Positions 44,438-56,966 are shown, counted from the stretch's first letter. The stretch: 64,000 nucleotides of DNA from Datisca glomerata (GCA_003255025.1 QANY01005768.1:1748805-1812804); one strand, 5' to 3'. The notes: generated by a model from the sequence alone, not told the origin. Made by a program: numbers and translations.

Positions 44438-45223
44438 CTAAATATCCTCAATTGATATGACACTCATGCGAGCGGTGTGATCATGAAACACCTTGGGTGA
44501 CAATACCTTAGTAAGCAGATCTACAATCATGGAGTTTGTTCCAATGTGCTCTATAGACAATTGTCCACTCTGAACTCTTTCTTTAACAACTAGGAACTTG
44601 ATATCTATGTACTTTGACTTTGTCTGGCTCATGTTGTTATTAGAATAAAGTCTTGTTGATTTATTGTCACAAACTAAATTTAGTGGTTTCTGAATATTAT
44701 CCACTATGCGGAGCCCCGTGACAAAATTTTGTAACCATATTCTATGATTGGACGTTTCATAACATGCTATGAACTTTGTTGCCATGGTAGAATAGACTAT
44801 AAGAGATTGTTTAGAACTCTTCGAGGAGACAACACCTCCAGCAAGCAGAAAAATATAGACCAACGTAGATTTCATACTATTTTGGCATCCAGCAAAATCA
44901 GAGTCAGTATATCCAATGATCTCAATCTGATCAAACCTCTGATACGTGAGCATGCAGTCTTTTGTTCTCTGTAAGTACTGCAAGACCCGTTTAGCTTTTT
45001 TCCAATGATCTATGCCTGGAGTGCTTAAGTATATGCCCAACATTCCAGTCATGTACGTAATGTTAGGACATGTACAACCTTGAGCATACAATAGGCTCCC
45101 TATTATTGAGGCATAGGGAATTTTCTGCATTTCTTTTTCTTCAAAATCATTCTTAGGGCACTGATTGAGACCAAACTTATCTCCCTTAGCTACAGGGGTA
45201 TCACCTGGTTTGCTGTCTTGCAT
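44438..45223 (-). pseudogene. Copia E RNase H region (open for 261 codons)
   Basis: An uninterrupted frame starts MQDSKPGDTPVAKGDKF and carries YASIIGSLLYAQGCTCPN, HWKKAKRVLQYLQRTKD, then IIGYTDSDFAGCQ with the catalytic Asp, STMATKFIACYE (where active enzymes have E for T-K-F's preceding region, TEAEY/TEAEF), NLVCDNKSTRLYSNN with the third Asp, and a tail KSKYIDIKFLVVKERV. This is the RNase H part of Copia pol plus the RT connection. The TEAEF box reads TMATKF, so a catalytic Glu is lost. It is part of the pol pseudogene and ends just before the purine tract. Confidence 0.88.
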
Positions 45224-46040
45224 GCTATATCTTTTGAGGATCTTTTCAATATAATTCTTTTGTGATAATCTAAGAATACCCCGAGAATGGATCTCAGTGT
45301 ATTTGGATCCCTAATACAAAAGATGCGTCACCAAAATCTTTCATCTCAAAATTTTTAGCTAAAAATATCTTGGTGTCGTGCAATAAGTCTATATCGTTGC
45401 TGGCAAGCAAAATATCATCCACATATAAAATCAGAAAAATATGTTTGCTCCCACATAACTTATGGTATATACATTATTCGACGAAATACATCTCAAAACC
45501 GAATGAGATGACCACCTGATGAAACTTAAAATACCATTGTCGAGATGCCTGCTTGAGTCCATAGATGTATTTCTTAAGCTTGTAAACTATATTCTTTGGG
45601 TATCCCGACACAAAATTTTCTGGCTACATCATATAAATCGTCTATTCAATCTCACCATTGAAAAACACCGTCTTTGCATCCATCTAATGTAGCTCAAGAT
45701 TGAAATGCGCCACCAATGTCATTATAATTCTAAAAGAGTCTTTCATAGAAACCAGACAGAAAGTCTCTTTATAATCAATGTCTTCCTTCTGTGTAAAGCC
45801 CTTTGTCACAAGACGAGTCTTGTATTTTTTCACATTACCTTTTAAATCTCTCTTGCTCTTAAAAATCCATTTATAACCAATGAGTTCCGCACCTTCTGTT
45901 AATAGGGCAAGATCTCACACGTCATTATCCTTCATGGACTTTATCTCCTCAATCATGGCATCGATCCACTCCTGAGAGCTAGAACTTTCAATGGCTTGAT
46001 GGAAGTTGATTGGGTCATCTTCCATCACTCCATTATCTAC
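45224..46040 (-). pseudogene. Copia E reverse transcriptase
   Basis: The minus strand reads INFHQAIESSSSQEWIDAM near 46000, KWIFKSKRDLKGNVKKYK, TRLVTKGFTQKEDIDY, YGLKQASRQWYFKF, then the active-site box LILYVDDILLASNDIDLLH (about 45440-45390) with canonical YVDD, and FGDASFVLGIQIH. Several in-frame stops lie near 45630, 45690 and 45470, and a frame change precedes the RNase H segment. The domain order is normal for Copia, and the catalytic centre itself is preserved. Confidence 0.85.
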
Positions 46041-46287
46041 CTCATGTTCTTAAAGAAATACAATGTAATTGTCTGGCACTGCACTTCTTCACTCTCTAAT
46101 CGATCTCCTTAATGGTATAGGTTTTTGAGGTGCTAGAGTTTATTCTTTTGGAACAATCTCTTGAACGAGAGATTCTCTTATATTGTCTTAAAGTATTGTG
46201 TCATTACCAATGTCAGGAACATAATCCTAATCAATGCTAATCACACTTGTGGGAATATCTACATATTCCTTTTGAAAGATAAAATCC

Positions 46288-47519
46288 CTAACCATACCCC
46301 CCCTGAAAACTCGACATTCTCAAATAACCGGGCATTTCCCATCTAAAAATCGACCTTGTTGTGGGATCATAAAATGTGTACCCCCTGAATCTTTCATAAT
46401 ATCCAACAAAATGAAAACTCATTGTCCTTAAGTCTACTTTCTTTTCATCAGGCCTATAAGGCCTTGCCTTAGCTGGACATCCCTTAACGTGCAAATGCTT
46501 TAGACTAGGTTTTTTGTCGGTCCAAAGCTCATATGAGGTTTTGGCAGTCGCTTTAGTTGGAACTATGTTAAGGATATATGATACAGTCTTAAGTGCTTCA
46601 TCCTAGAGTGATTCTGGTAAGGTAGAATGACTAATCATAATCATCGCCATGTCCTTAAGCATTTTGTTTCGTCTTTTAGCAACACCATTCATAGTAGGTG
46701 AATCTGGCATAGCGTATTGTAGGACGATACTACATTCTTCTAGCAATTTAGCAAATAGTTTTGGACGTTGTTCACCTAAACCATCATATCTACCATAGTA
46801 CTCACCACCACAGTCAGATATGGCACTTTTTATCCTTCTGTTGAGTTGGTTCTCAACTTCAGCCTTAAAAATTTTTTGAACACGTCCAATGACTGTGATT
46901 TTTTATAAATGTGATATGTATAGCCATATCTAGAAAAATCGTTAATGAATGTTATAAAGTCTTGTTGACGAGTCTAAGCAACCGAAGGAAGTGGCCTACA
47001 AATATCCGTATGTAAAGTTCTAAGACGCCCTGAGACCTGTTGGCTTCGAATCTCCTTTTATCGGTTTGTACCCTTTATACAATTAACACAAACATCAAGA
47101 TATGTGAAATATAAGGGATCGAGAATTTCGTCTGATACAAGTCTCTTTATTCTTCGTCTAGAGATATGACATAATCTTTTGTGTCATAATGCAGCTGAAT
47201 TCTCACTGGTTAATTTTCTTTTAGTATCCCGTGTACTTACTTGCATGAATTCCTTAATTGAAGTAATTTTATCGAGTAAATAAAGATTATCGTAACCTGA
47301 AAAATAACTAGAACCAACCGAATTTGAATCACAAAATAAATCATAGTTTTCATCTCCAAATGAACAAACATAACCAACTTTGTCCAAAATAGAGACAACA
47401 ATCTTTTTGTCTAAAAAATGGTACAATAAATGTTTCATTATGATTCGAATAAAATCCAGTTTTAACAATAATCTAAATTTTCTTATTGCCTCAATTTCAA
47501 CCGTCTTGCCATTGCCCAC
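46288..47519 (-). pseudogene. Copia E integrase (catalytic residues substituted)
   Basis: The N-terminal part (47519-47184) covers the protease C-terminus and the pre-integrase region. The core then reads FITFINDFSRYGYTY, where the first catalytic Asp of the usual FIDDYSRY is Asn. It continues with ISDCGGEYYGRYDG (second Asp kept) and MNGVAKRRNKMLKDMAM, where the expected catalytic Glu of GVAERRN is Lys. The C-terminal part (46494-46288) shows HVKGCPAKARPYRPDEKK and FHFVGYYERFRGYTF. Two of three DDE residues are therefore lost, on top of several stops. Confidence 0.85.
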
Positions 47520-47567
47520 ATAGATGTAGCTTTCAACATCACTTGGCCTTTGGTAAGTGAAGCAATT

Positions 47568-48415
47568 TTATATAGACATACTGACGTGAGTTGTTACACC
47601 AGAATTTATCCACCATGTGTGTCTAGCAACCAAACTTAAATTAATCTCAGAACAAACCAAATTAAGAAGCACACATTTCTTAGAACGCCAAGCATGATAA
47701 TTGGTGTATTGCTTCTTCCTATGCCCTTCAGCTCCACAAAAGTAACAACTATTGCCTTCCGAATCAACCAATTTCTTTTGTTATTTCTTGTGTGGTGCTG
47801 TATCCGCAACTACCTTGTCCTTCTTTATTTCATTTCCCTTTCCCTTATCCTTAAAGATGGAGGCCAAATAAACACTCTCTGTCTTTTCATGTTTCACTCT
47901 TTTCTCTTTCTGAATACAGTGTGAGATGAGTTCATTCAGAGATCAACTCTCTTTCTGACAATTTCAGCTAACCTTAAATTGGCTGAACTGTGCTGGAAGG
48001 GATATCAGAACCAGAAGCACAAGCAAGTCCTCAGAGAGTTCGAGCCTTCAACCTTGAAACAAGACGCGACATTCACATGATGTACTCCCTGATGTTGCAA
48101 TTACCCTTATACCTCATCAAAATTAGATCTGCCAAGAGTGTACCATTTTTTTCCTTTCCTTCTTGACAAACCTTTTTTCAATATTCGTAAGGAAATCATT
48201 AACCGTAGTAATCTTTTCAGATATAGTGCTCATGAATGTTTGTGGAATGGCTTTCTTCATGAGCAATATATAAATGCGATTTGATTTCTCCCACATCCCT
48301 CCTTTCATCAAAGGTACTCTTATCCGTAAGAGGTGAAGGAGAATCAAACCTAAATTCATGATCAAGATCCATAACTCCAAAAAATATCAAGAGATTATCT
48401 TTCTAGAACTTGAAG
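47568..48415 (-). pseudogene. Copia E gag and protease active-site region
   Basis: Gag probably starts at 48415 (MSQTSSSRKIIS). Recognisable gag motifs across frames are EIKSHLYIAHEESHSTNIHE, LADLILMRYKGNCNIREYI and SERELISE. The open segment 47771-47568 holds the zinc knuckle CYFCGAEGHRKKQY, whose fourth ligand Cys is Tyr, and the protease box WWINSGVTTH, where the catalytic Asp of WIDSGATTH is Asn. Both changes would disable RNA binding and proteolysis, and stops are frequent. A tRNA-Met primer site is barely recognisable next to the right LTR. Confidence 0.8.
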
Positions 48416-48419
48416 TTTG

Positions 48420-49454
48420 AGACATTTAATATTTTATTTTTGCTTAATGTTGGCATTAGCTTGAGTAATAACTTAATAGAGAACAATTAACCAACCTACA
48501 AGCTCATATAAATCTGAAATAATAATAATAAATTCAAACAAAATTAAACCTCATCTCAAGACATTGGACACTCTATTAATATTTTGACTTTCAAAAAAAT
48601 TATTAACTTGTAAGTGATGCCTTGGTGTACTAATCAAACACTGATGATAAAGAACATATCGAACAAGAAACCTTCATTTGGGCCGATTTATTATTCACAT
48701 GTAAAACTGAATAATCATCACGTATTTACTACCACATAAGCATATGTAGTTCTGTCGAATAGTTTCCTTCCTTTGGACTGGTAAATATTCACATAAGTTA
48801 CACACACATATAACATTTTATATTTTAAGATAAAATTAATTCCCACAAGAGAGGTCACTTTGACGACATGCTGGTTCAATTACATCATCTTAAAATATAT
48901 ATAACATACTAATGTTCGAATTTAAAATTATACCATAATTAATCCTTAAATTAATTGATAAACAATTAATTTTATGATCCTTAGAAGTTGTTTTGAAATT
49001 AATTTTAACCCAAAATTAAAACAATTCAGCTACGCCCTTGGCCGCGGCTCTCCCTTATGGTCGCGACCTTTCCTGTAGCCGCGACTTTCTCTGGTAGTCG
49101 TGGCTTCCCCTTACAGTCGCCTAGTCGTGACTTTTCCTTATAGTCACTGCCTTGGTCTTGACTTTTCCTTAATTGTCGTGGCCAGACGGCCGCAGCTTTG
49201 CTTTGTCGATGCAGACAGCTCATCGCGCCGGTCCCCTGCCACTGTCAACCACAACGTTGGTCGGCAGTTCGAATTTAAACAAATATATACTTAAACAATA
49301 CCATAGAAAAAATATTATTCTCAAATCTAATAAATTGTGAAACAATTATCAAATTCAAGAATTCTAAAAACATAAACATATATTCACATATAATCAAGGA
49401 TGTAAAACTCAAATTTGATTCTCAATGATTCAACATGAGTAGGTTTGTACGACT
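48420..49454 (-). other. Copia E leader with a GC-rich repetitive block
   Basis: Untranslated leader between gag and the 5' LTR. Most is AT-rich, but 49025-49245 is GC-rich and made of imperfect copies of a phrase like gtcgtgacttttcctta. No gene is supported. The tRNA primer site next to 49454 is degenerate (ggtttgtacgact on the plus strand). Confidence 0.55.
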
Positions 49455-49959
49455 TGTTAGATTCAAAAATCCTTACCGATATAAATGGTATCTCAATAAA
49501 TCTCAAGAACTCATGTTGAATACATCAATAATCAATTAGCTATAAAGCGGAAGCGCACTTGAATCCATGATGATAGATCGGTGTTTAGAGCCGAACGGTT
49601 GACCATCCAGATTTACACGATTCTCTAACGAGAGTCCACTTTGATTAAGTCTCTCAATTTTCTCTTTAAAGATGGGATATTAGGAAGAATAGAATGGTAT
49701 CCCGTTAATCGTGTGACCTGAAGACCATATCTAATTATAAGTAATTTTATCTTTTGATATTTCTATTTTAGCTCATTATAAAAATATAAAGTATCCTAAA
49801 GTCTCTACACATTAAAGGATACACAACCTATCAGATAAATTAAAATCTCAATTATTCAAAATCTTATTTGATTACTTTTAATTATGTTTAATTTTATTTG
49901 ACAGTCAGCAATACATAATTATTTACATATAAGATAAATGTTAAATTAAGAATCTAACA
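49455..49959 (-). repeat. 5' LTR of Copia E (505 bp)
   Basis: The plus-strand sequence runs from tgttagattcaaaaatcc to gaatctaaca. Its length equals the left LTR. The element's target duplication tatta follows at 49960-49964. Confidence 0.9.
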
Positions 49960-49964
49960 TATTA

Positions 49965-51913
49965 TTCTTATCATACTCATATATAATGTGTAAAAAGTTA
50001 CACACTCAATTAAAATTCATACACTTAAATAATATTTTAAACTTACTCATTATATAAATATCGAGATATCTGAACTCACGTGTATCTTTGACATATCTAT
50101 TTGTAGATTGTAGCCTTATCTATCTGCGGTTAATAAAAAGTTTTATTTATTTACCCCCAAAAAGAAGGTCTTCATTTTGGATACCTTTGAAAAAGGTAAG
50201 GAGGGAACAAAAAGAAACACCAAATCGTTCTTCATCGAAGTGAACTCATGGTGGACCCATTTACTCATTCCTTCCGAAATTGCCGCTCCTTTGTCCCCTT
50301 GCACATTTTAGAGTCTTTATATTTAGAGTCTTTATACATTTTAAATTATATATAAAATTTAAATTAATCGATGATTTGCCAAATGATTCAAAAATTGAAT
50401 CTTATTATTCATTAAAATTTAGTTTTAATTATTATAGAATTACTCAGCCATTTAATATATAATTCCTTTATTATGAAAACATCTCAATAACTCACAACAA
50501 AAATGTCTCAATAGTTATCGAGACATTTTTGGTTTCACGCATGTTACAAATTTGATAATCCTTAACTTGATTAAAAAAAACAAGATAAAAATTTAAAGAT
50601 TGGAAAAAAAATCAAGTTGTCTCCAATCATACGCTAAAATATACTACCGGAAAACGAAAAGCATGCTTTCAAGTTTGACTGTAGTATCCTTAGTAGGTTG
50701 GTGGTTGAAGTCTGATTTTATTTATTTGGTTGAAGTCTGATTTTATTTTATTTTTTTAAAGAAAGTTTATGAATTTTAAGCTCGATTTAACAAGTTATGA
50801 TAAATATATAATCATTTTCATCAAGTCTTGAAAGCTTGATATACTTTAAATTTGATTTGTACCCAACATAATAATATATGACATGTAATTAAAACTTATT
50901 TTTAGTTCTTTTTTTTATCCTATAATTATTGTTAAGATAGGCAGGTTAAAATGTTTTATGTGTTTTTCTATTTAATATATTAAAAGCTTAAACCTATAAC
51001 ATTTTTATCATGTGGTTATTTAGTAAAGTTAATATTCAATTAAAAGTAATTTTGTCAACAGTTTATATTACATTACATTGTAAAAGTAGAATCCAAACGC
51101 TGGAATTGGACTCTATCAATCATTTATGCTTTTATTTTATGGAACAAACCAATGGTTCACATTCTGTTCTGATTATTTTTATTATAATTCCAATTCTGAT
51201 TCTAGGAAAAGGAATTAAACACCTCCTTAGATTTTGCTGACTTGCTTTTATAAATTTATATTTATATTTTTTATTTTATTTTAATAATATATTGATTTGT
51301 GTTAGATGATAATGTATTATAGAGTTGTCACACTAATTAGATTGTTCTGGTGTATTTATTGAATTCTATCATCATCAATCTCATTAAAAAAATAAACAAA
51401 TAAACAAATAAAATCATGTTCAGTTTGAGGCTAACATCTGGAAGAAAAACCTCAATTGCTTATACATTTTTTTTACAAGCAATATACTTCAAGTAAATGA
51501 AACCGTTTAGATCAAATAATTTTGTTCACTTTTTTTTTGTCATAGATATAACTTCAAATCAGATATAAACGAGGAGATGTCAGAAGTGTTCTACAAGAAG
51601 GGAATTTATTTTTTTCAAAACTCATGTTACTGAGAATAATAGTAAACTTAAAAATGTTTTTATACTTTATATTATTTTAGTTTAAGGTTATTTCTAGAGA
51701 ATTGAGTCAAGTAGACGGGCTAGTATACAATTTCATAACTAAAAAAACAAATAATTTTACAAGTTTGAACGGTCAAATAGTTATACAATTTAGTTATTTT
51801 ACAATTTTTGAGAGAATAAATAATATAAAAGTATGTAATCCTATAAATTTAAATGAAAGTTGTATTTAATGTGATAATTTTATAAATTTAAATGGTACAA
51901 ATAGTATATCAAT
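49965..51913. other. AT-rich intergenic DNA, no gene seen
   Basis: Between two complete Copia insertions, and probably part of the older upstream region of the dynein light chain gene. It contains an 11-bp-stem hairpin (50499-50530), a 25-bp-period doublet of ggttgaagtctgattttatt (50703-50723 and 50728-50748) and AT-rich simple sequence. A 76-codon frame at 51010-51240 shows no recognisable protein. Confidence 0.5.
50499..50530. repeat. Perfect hairpin, 11-bp stem
   Basis: aaaaatgtctc and gagacattttt are exact reverse complements around a 10-base loop. There is a T-rich 3' arm but no gene close by, so no role is assigned. Confidence 0.8.
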
Positions 51914-51918
51914 TACTC

Positions 51919-52079
51919 TATTAAATATTTATCATATCCCATTGTTTTTCATATGTACATGAGGAGGCCTACTTACTGGCTCGGGCCGAATGATATAGTA
52001 CAATATAATCGTACAATGTAGTATAATATAGTACAATGTGAATGTGGATAAATTATTAGTCTAGATTAACATGTTAACA
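51919..52079 (-). repeat. 3' LTR of Copia D (161 bp)
   Basis: The plus-strand sequence runs from tattaaatatttatc (TG mutated to TA) to ctagattaacatgttaaca. It includes repeated tagtacaat units (51990-52045) and ctcgggcc, both shared with the split right LTR. The adjacent ccccatctccg (reverse complement cggagatgggg) is a purine tract. Confidence 0.85.
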
Positions 52080-53600
52080 CCCCATCTCCGAAACTCAAGG
52101 TGGGAAAAGCAGATGTCATCTTGAGTTTGGATGCTAAATCTCGAAAATGTCTTGGTGGGTGAGGTTTGATGAAAACATCAGCAGTCTGATCAAGAGAAGT
52201 AATAGAATGACTCGAGAGATGTGTTGACGAATGAAGTGGCAATCGGTTTCTATATGCTTGGTGCATCCATGAAAAACATCATTATGTGCAATTTGAATTT
52301 GATTATCGCAAGAGAATATTAGTGGAAGAGTGCACAATACCCATATCTTCAAGTAACCACTGAAGTCAGAGAAGTTTTTTAGAAGCATTAGCCATAGCTT
52401 AATATTCAGTCTCCGTACTTGATCTAGCCATCAGTTTTTTTTTCTTACTATGCCAAGATCAAAGGTATTCTAAGAAGAAGCAAAAATTGTAGTAGAGCAT
52501 CTCTCAGTAGAATCAACTGCCCAAATCAGCATCAACATAAGCATGCAATTAAGGAGTGCTTTTAGCTAAGAAGTGTGTGCCATGAACTAAGGTCCCTTGA
52601 GTAATATATGGAAAATAATAGTACAATGATTAGCGCGATGAACAAATAAAAATTGACTGACAATATGAACGACATGAATAATGTCAGGTCTAGTAACCGT
52701 GAGATAAACGAGACTTCTCACTAATTGACGATAAAATGTTGCATTGTCAAGTGGAGAGCTATCAAGGGTAGTGAGACATACATATTGTTCAAGAGGAATA
52801 GGAGCAGTCATCTTATCACAGCATGAAGATCATAAGCTTATTTGGCCTTACAAAGATAAAAACATCATTATCAGATGAGACTTCATGCCCAAGAAAGTAG
52901 TGGAGGTGACTAAGATCCTTCATCTCGAAGTAGTGACTTAAAAAGGTTTTAGATTAGAAATCACATGCACATCATCGCCAGTAATTATCATATCAACATA
53001 GAGCAAAAGAAGAATGATACATTTTTTAGATGTTTTGACAAATAATGCAGAATCATGAAGACTTGATGTGAATCAAACTTGTGCGACAGTGATACCAAAT
53101 TTTGCAAACCAAGCTCGTGGTTCTTACTGAAGTCCATAAAGTGCTCGACGAAGTTTGTAAACTTTTTGTGGTGGATGATTATCGGCAAAAGGAGGTTTCA
53201 TGTATAAAACTTTAGATAATTCTCTATTCAAAAAGACTTTTTTTATCATCTAATTGAAAGAGTTTTCATTTACGAGTTATGGCCACAACGAATAAACTTC
53301 TGATAAAGGTAAGACGAGCTATTGGAGCAAAAGTTTCCTCGTAATCAATTCCATACTTATGAGTGTATCATTTGGCAACTAGTCGTGTTTTATAGTGATC
53401 AACAGATTCATCAGAACGCGTCTCAATCTTCTTTCATTGCTTGCTGCCAAACCAGGTTAGATCTTGCCTCTCAGTATGATTGAGGCTCATATAAAGAAAT
53501 AATAGTAGAAAAGAATGAACATCGTGAAGATGAGTAGGTTGTTCTCTTACCTTATCAGATCGATGAAGAATTTGAGACAAGATTGGAGATGTTAGTGCGA
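52080..53600 (-). pseudogene. Copia D reverse transcriptase and RNase H
   Basis: The RNase H end (52388-52066) reads GCTKHIETDCHFIRQHIS and, in another frame, SITSLDQTADVFIKPHPP. An upstream segment (52811-52587) gives NATFYRQLVRSLVYLTVTRP then DIIHVVHIVSQFL. The RT active site near 53010 reads LLLLYVDMIITGDDVHV, where one Asp of YVDD is missing (YVDM), consistent with a one-codon deletion. Upstream RT motifs near 53200-53450 are in several frames. It is an inactive copy of the polymerase of this element. Confidence 0.8.
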
Positions 53601-55150
53601 CTGAAAATTGAGACTCTGGTGGCCTAACTTCAGGATTCGTGGGTGGTTTAGGTACTTCAAATGAGCCTAAAGAAGATGTGGGATTGTATGTATGAAGCTC
53701 AAGAGTTATGGTATGAAATTCTTTAGGAAATAAGTAAATAGAAAAGTTTGTGAAATTTTAAGCAATAGTTGTGATTTATGAGTTGAACTTAGACATGGAG
53801 GAGAACATTTTATGTTCCCAGAAGATGATGTGGCGAGAGACACGAAGACGATTAGAATAGGATCCCAAAATTGATATCCATTGTTCAATCTCATACCCCA
53901 AAAAACAACATAGGCGAGCCATCAGTTCAAGTTTTACGCATCCCTGTGGTTGTAAAAGAACAAAGCATGTGCACCCATAAATTTTTAGAGAGTTATAATC
54001 TGGTTAAGTGCCATGAAAATGCTCATAAGAGGCTTGGTTATTGATAACTAAAGATGGAACACAATATATAATATAAACTACTGTAAGTGCAGCTTTCTCA
54101 TAGACACACTCAGGACATGATGCAGAAATAAGTAAAGTCTAAATGGTTTCAACCATATACCTATGTTTTCTTTCAGCATGTCAATATTGTTGGGAGGCCC
54201 CAGAAAAAGAATGATGAATGAGGGGTTCCATGTGAGCTGGAAAAGGAGTTCACCTTCTGCATATTCTGTAGTATTATTTGTGCAAAGGAGTTCAACTTTT
54301 ATAAAATAAGAGAATTGAGTTTTCACTATATTTGCAAGCTCGCAGTAGATTTTATGTAACTCAGACATATTTTGCATAAGATATAGCCATGTATATCGAG
54401 AATTATCATCAACAAAAATAACAAAGTATTTTGAACCCCCCATGGCATCATGAGGTGAAGGTCAATTAAATCAAATGGTGCTAAAGAAAAATAATTGTTA
54501 TTATTAAAAGGTAGAGCATGATGTTTAGCAAGTTGACAAGATAAACAATCAAAATAATCATCCGTAACAGAACCTAAGTTACCACTAGAAATCAAAGAAA
54601 GCAATCGACTAAGCGAGACATGATCCAATAGGTAGACGTAGATGAGATGGATCCATCAATATGACTTGATGATGTGATGCATTGTGGCAAGTGAAGATTG
54701 ATAAGCTCATATAGTCATCCTATCTTACGACCTATCCTAATTACCTCTCTCGTCAGTGGATCCTCACACGTCAACCAGAATTAGAAAATGTAGCATTAAC
54801 ATCGAGTTCACATAATTGATCCATAGATAACAGATTCAGAGTTAATTTATGAATTAAGTATATATCAGAAATAGACAGATTTGGTTAGGATATTTGACCT
54901 AGATGACTTATAAACACCCATTAGCAGTAGAAATATAAGGAATGTGAGATGCATTTTCTTTTGAACTAAAGAGGGTGGAGTCAGCCGCCATATGATTATA
55001 GAATCAAAGAACCACGATAAGGTACCTGATATAGTAGACAAAGCGGTTGAAGTACCATAGTTAGAGAGAACATGTTTAAGAATTGACTCAATATAATAGG
55101 AGGATCTGAAGAAAAACTATCTATGATAGCAGTTGTAGAATGAGTATTCG
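53601..55150 (-). pseudogene. Copia D integrase region
   Basis: The zinc-binding and pre-integrase part (54628-54326) reads HVSLSRLLSLISSGNLG and YFDCLSCQLAKHHALPF. The core (54443-54078) reads YFVIFVDDNSRYTWLYLM with the first Asp. Next is VELLCTNNTTEYAEGEL, where the second catalytic Asp of the usual RTDNGTEY is Asn, then NNIDMLKENIGI with the Glu. The protease and pre-integrase region towards 55150 is too decayed to read reliably. The C-terminal part runs to about 53700 in mixed frames. Confidence 0.75.
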
Positions 55151-56060
55151 ACATTGATTGATTATAAGACTTTGATGATCCTCCTCAAGGTTTGTTCCGG
55201 AACTGTTTGTGAGTATTAGCCGGACATTGGTCCAATAAATGAATAGGATTGTAACATATTCTGCAATGTTGAATAGGACAATCTTTCAGAAAATGACATG
55301 GATTATGATAGTAGTTGTAGACTTTCTGTAATGACGAACTTCCCTAAGAAGGTAGAATAGCAAAAACAGAATATGCAATTACATGCTTGATAATCCCAAG
55401 TCAGATTTCTTCTGATAATAGTTTAGAATCAACATTTTTCAAAGTAGGAAGAGGACTGCGATGAAGAAGAGATGCTCGTCTGGCTCGAATGTTCATTGAG
55501 AGCCATAAGAAATTGAGTTAATCTTTGACTATCTATGTATTCAATAAAATCCATAAGATGGATCTTTTCATGTAGGTTCTGAATATGATAGTTGATCAAA
55601 TAAAATGCATTTCAAAGAGAAAGCTTCTAGACTGTTCAAGTTTCTGCTGTAATTTATGAAGATATTGAAGAAGTTTGTATTGATGAGCAAGATCATTGGT
55701 GGTATATTGATTTACCAAAAAATCTCGTATGGATTTTACTGTATCGAACCCACCAAATTGAAGATGGATGGAAGATCTTAATGTATTACGAAACCACGTA
55801 ATGATGTGGTGTTTTTTATTGTCTCAGTCCTCAAGATAATCAATAAAATTTTCAACAAACTCGTCTCCTTCTTACTAGGTTGAGATATATCACCAATTAC
55901 GTAACGCTTAAGTATGCATCATTTGAGAAAACTTGACATTACTAGAGCCCAAAAAACAAATAATTTTGATTATCCAAAATGGTTTGAATAGGCGTACAAA
56001 CATCATTAGTCTGTTGTGAACAATATAAATAAATGAAATTTTTTTGAAGAATTTCAAGAT
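55151..56060 (-). pseudogene. Copia D gag remnant with zinc knuckles
   Basis: The minus strand near 55310-55190 reads NPCHFLKDCPIQHCRICYN then PIHLLDQCPA. The second unit, CRICYNPIHLLDQC, is an intact CCHC knuckle, and the first has lost Cys residues. Upstream gag sequence towards 56060 is present only as short pieces in changing frames with many stops. Two tandem knuckles are typical of some Copia gags, including Ale-type elements. It is non-functional. Confidence 0.65.
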
Positions 56061-56732
56061 GTATATAGATCAGACAGAAAAATAGGGCATGTGAATCAAG
56101 GCTGTCCGAGTCAGATTGGTGTGAACCGATTGCAACCTGTGTGATGAATTAGGCAAAAAATTATTAAAAAAAAGGGTTGAAAATATACGGTGTGTTGGTC
56201 CATAAAAACGGGTCGGGCAGAACTTGCGGACCAGGGTTAGGAAGCGGGTCATGGTGCGGTCAGTGATGTAGGCTCGGGTCACAGTACAGGGCGCGAGTCT
56301 GGGAGTGGTCGCGAGTTTTGGAGTAGGGACCCTGGTGGCGGGTTGCAGAGCGGGTGCGAATTACGGGTACAGATATGAAGCTAAGGAAAGAAGAGAAAAC
56401 AACAGTCATGCTCGCTAACGCGTGCAGCGCGTGTGGCGTTCTCAGGTGGAGATCGATGCCGAAAAAGGAACGATATTACTCACAGCAAGTTTCTGAGTAG
56501 GTTGGAACAAATTTTGAAGGTTCAAATTTTTTGTAATTTTGTAGATCCGAAGGACAAATATTACAATTATTAACGGCGACACGTGGACAGTATTTCAGTA
56601 GGTTCCTCGAAGAAAGTTGTTCCGGTGGCAAGGAATTGAATGGAGATGGCTATGCGATGTTTCCATGGTGTGTTGACAGAACCAGAGAACCAAACGCGAT
56701 AACGACGACATGGATAATAAAAAAAATGACTA
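56061..56732 (-). other. Copia D leader and gag N-terminal region, unreadable
   Basis: A GC-richer stretch (56210-56370) with repeated cgggtc/gcgggt motifs lies between the gag remnant and the 5' LTR. No reliable reading frame is recognised. The primer site expected beside 56733 is degenerate (tgactatg). Confidence 0.45.
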
Positions 56733-56819
56733 TGTTAAATATTTTATTATATTATATTATTTTTTCTTCGCATGTGAATGACTATTTATAGACTCGGGCC
56801 AAACAATATAGTACAATTC
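56733..56819 (-). repeat. 5' LTR of Copia D, inner part
   Basis: It starts tgttaaatattttatt on the plus strand and contains actcgggcc and tatagtacaattc, matching 51919-52000. It is cut by the MULE. The outer part continues at 61758. Confidence 0.8.
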
Positions 56820-56966
56820 GAGATTTTTGAGTATTATATAGTATATTTGAAAAAATAATTAAAATAATATATTTTTGAAACAAATTCTAAAAGTAATGTG
56901 GAAATGTACAGCTAAGACGAAGACGTCTTCGAGTTAGCGTGGCCACAAATGAGGTTAGACGTCTTT
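56820..56966 (+). repeat. MULE left terminal inverted repeat
   Basis: It begins gagatttttgag and includes the palindrome gaagacgtcttc (56919-56930) and a second agacgtctt (56957-56965). It is partly inverted-repeat matched to 61640-61757. Confidence 0.65.

Larger units (their letters stand above)
43490..49959 (-). mobile_element. Copia E: complete but inactive Copia retrotransposon
   Basis: Two 505-bp LTRs (43490-43994 and 49455-49959) enclose leader, gag, protease, integrase, RT and RNase H on the minus strand. tatta is present exactly on both outer sides (43485-43489 and 49960-49964), a perfect target duplication. LTR ends are TGTTAGATTC...GAATCTAACA on the right copy. The coding region has many stops, and protease and integrase catalytic residues are substituted. 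The RT box (YVDD) and a 261-codon RNase H frame survive. Confidence 0.92.

Noticed and set aside
51010..51240. 76-codon plus-strand frame in intergenic DNA
   Set aside because: Low-complexity, hydrophobic, no recognisable motif, and surrounded by stops. Treated as chance.
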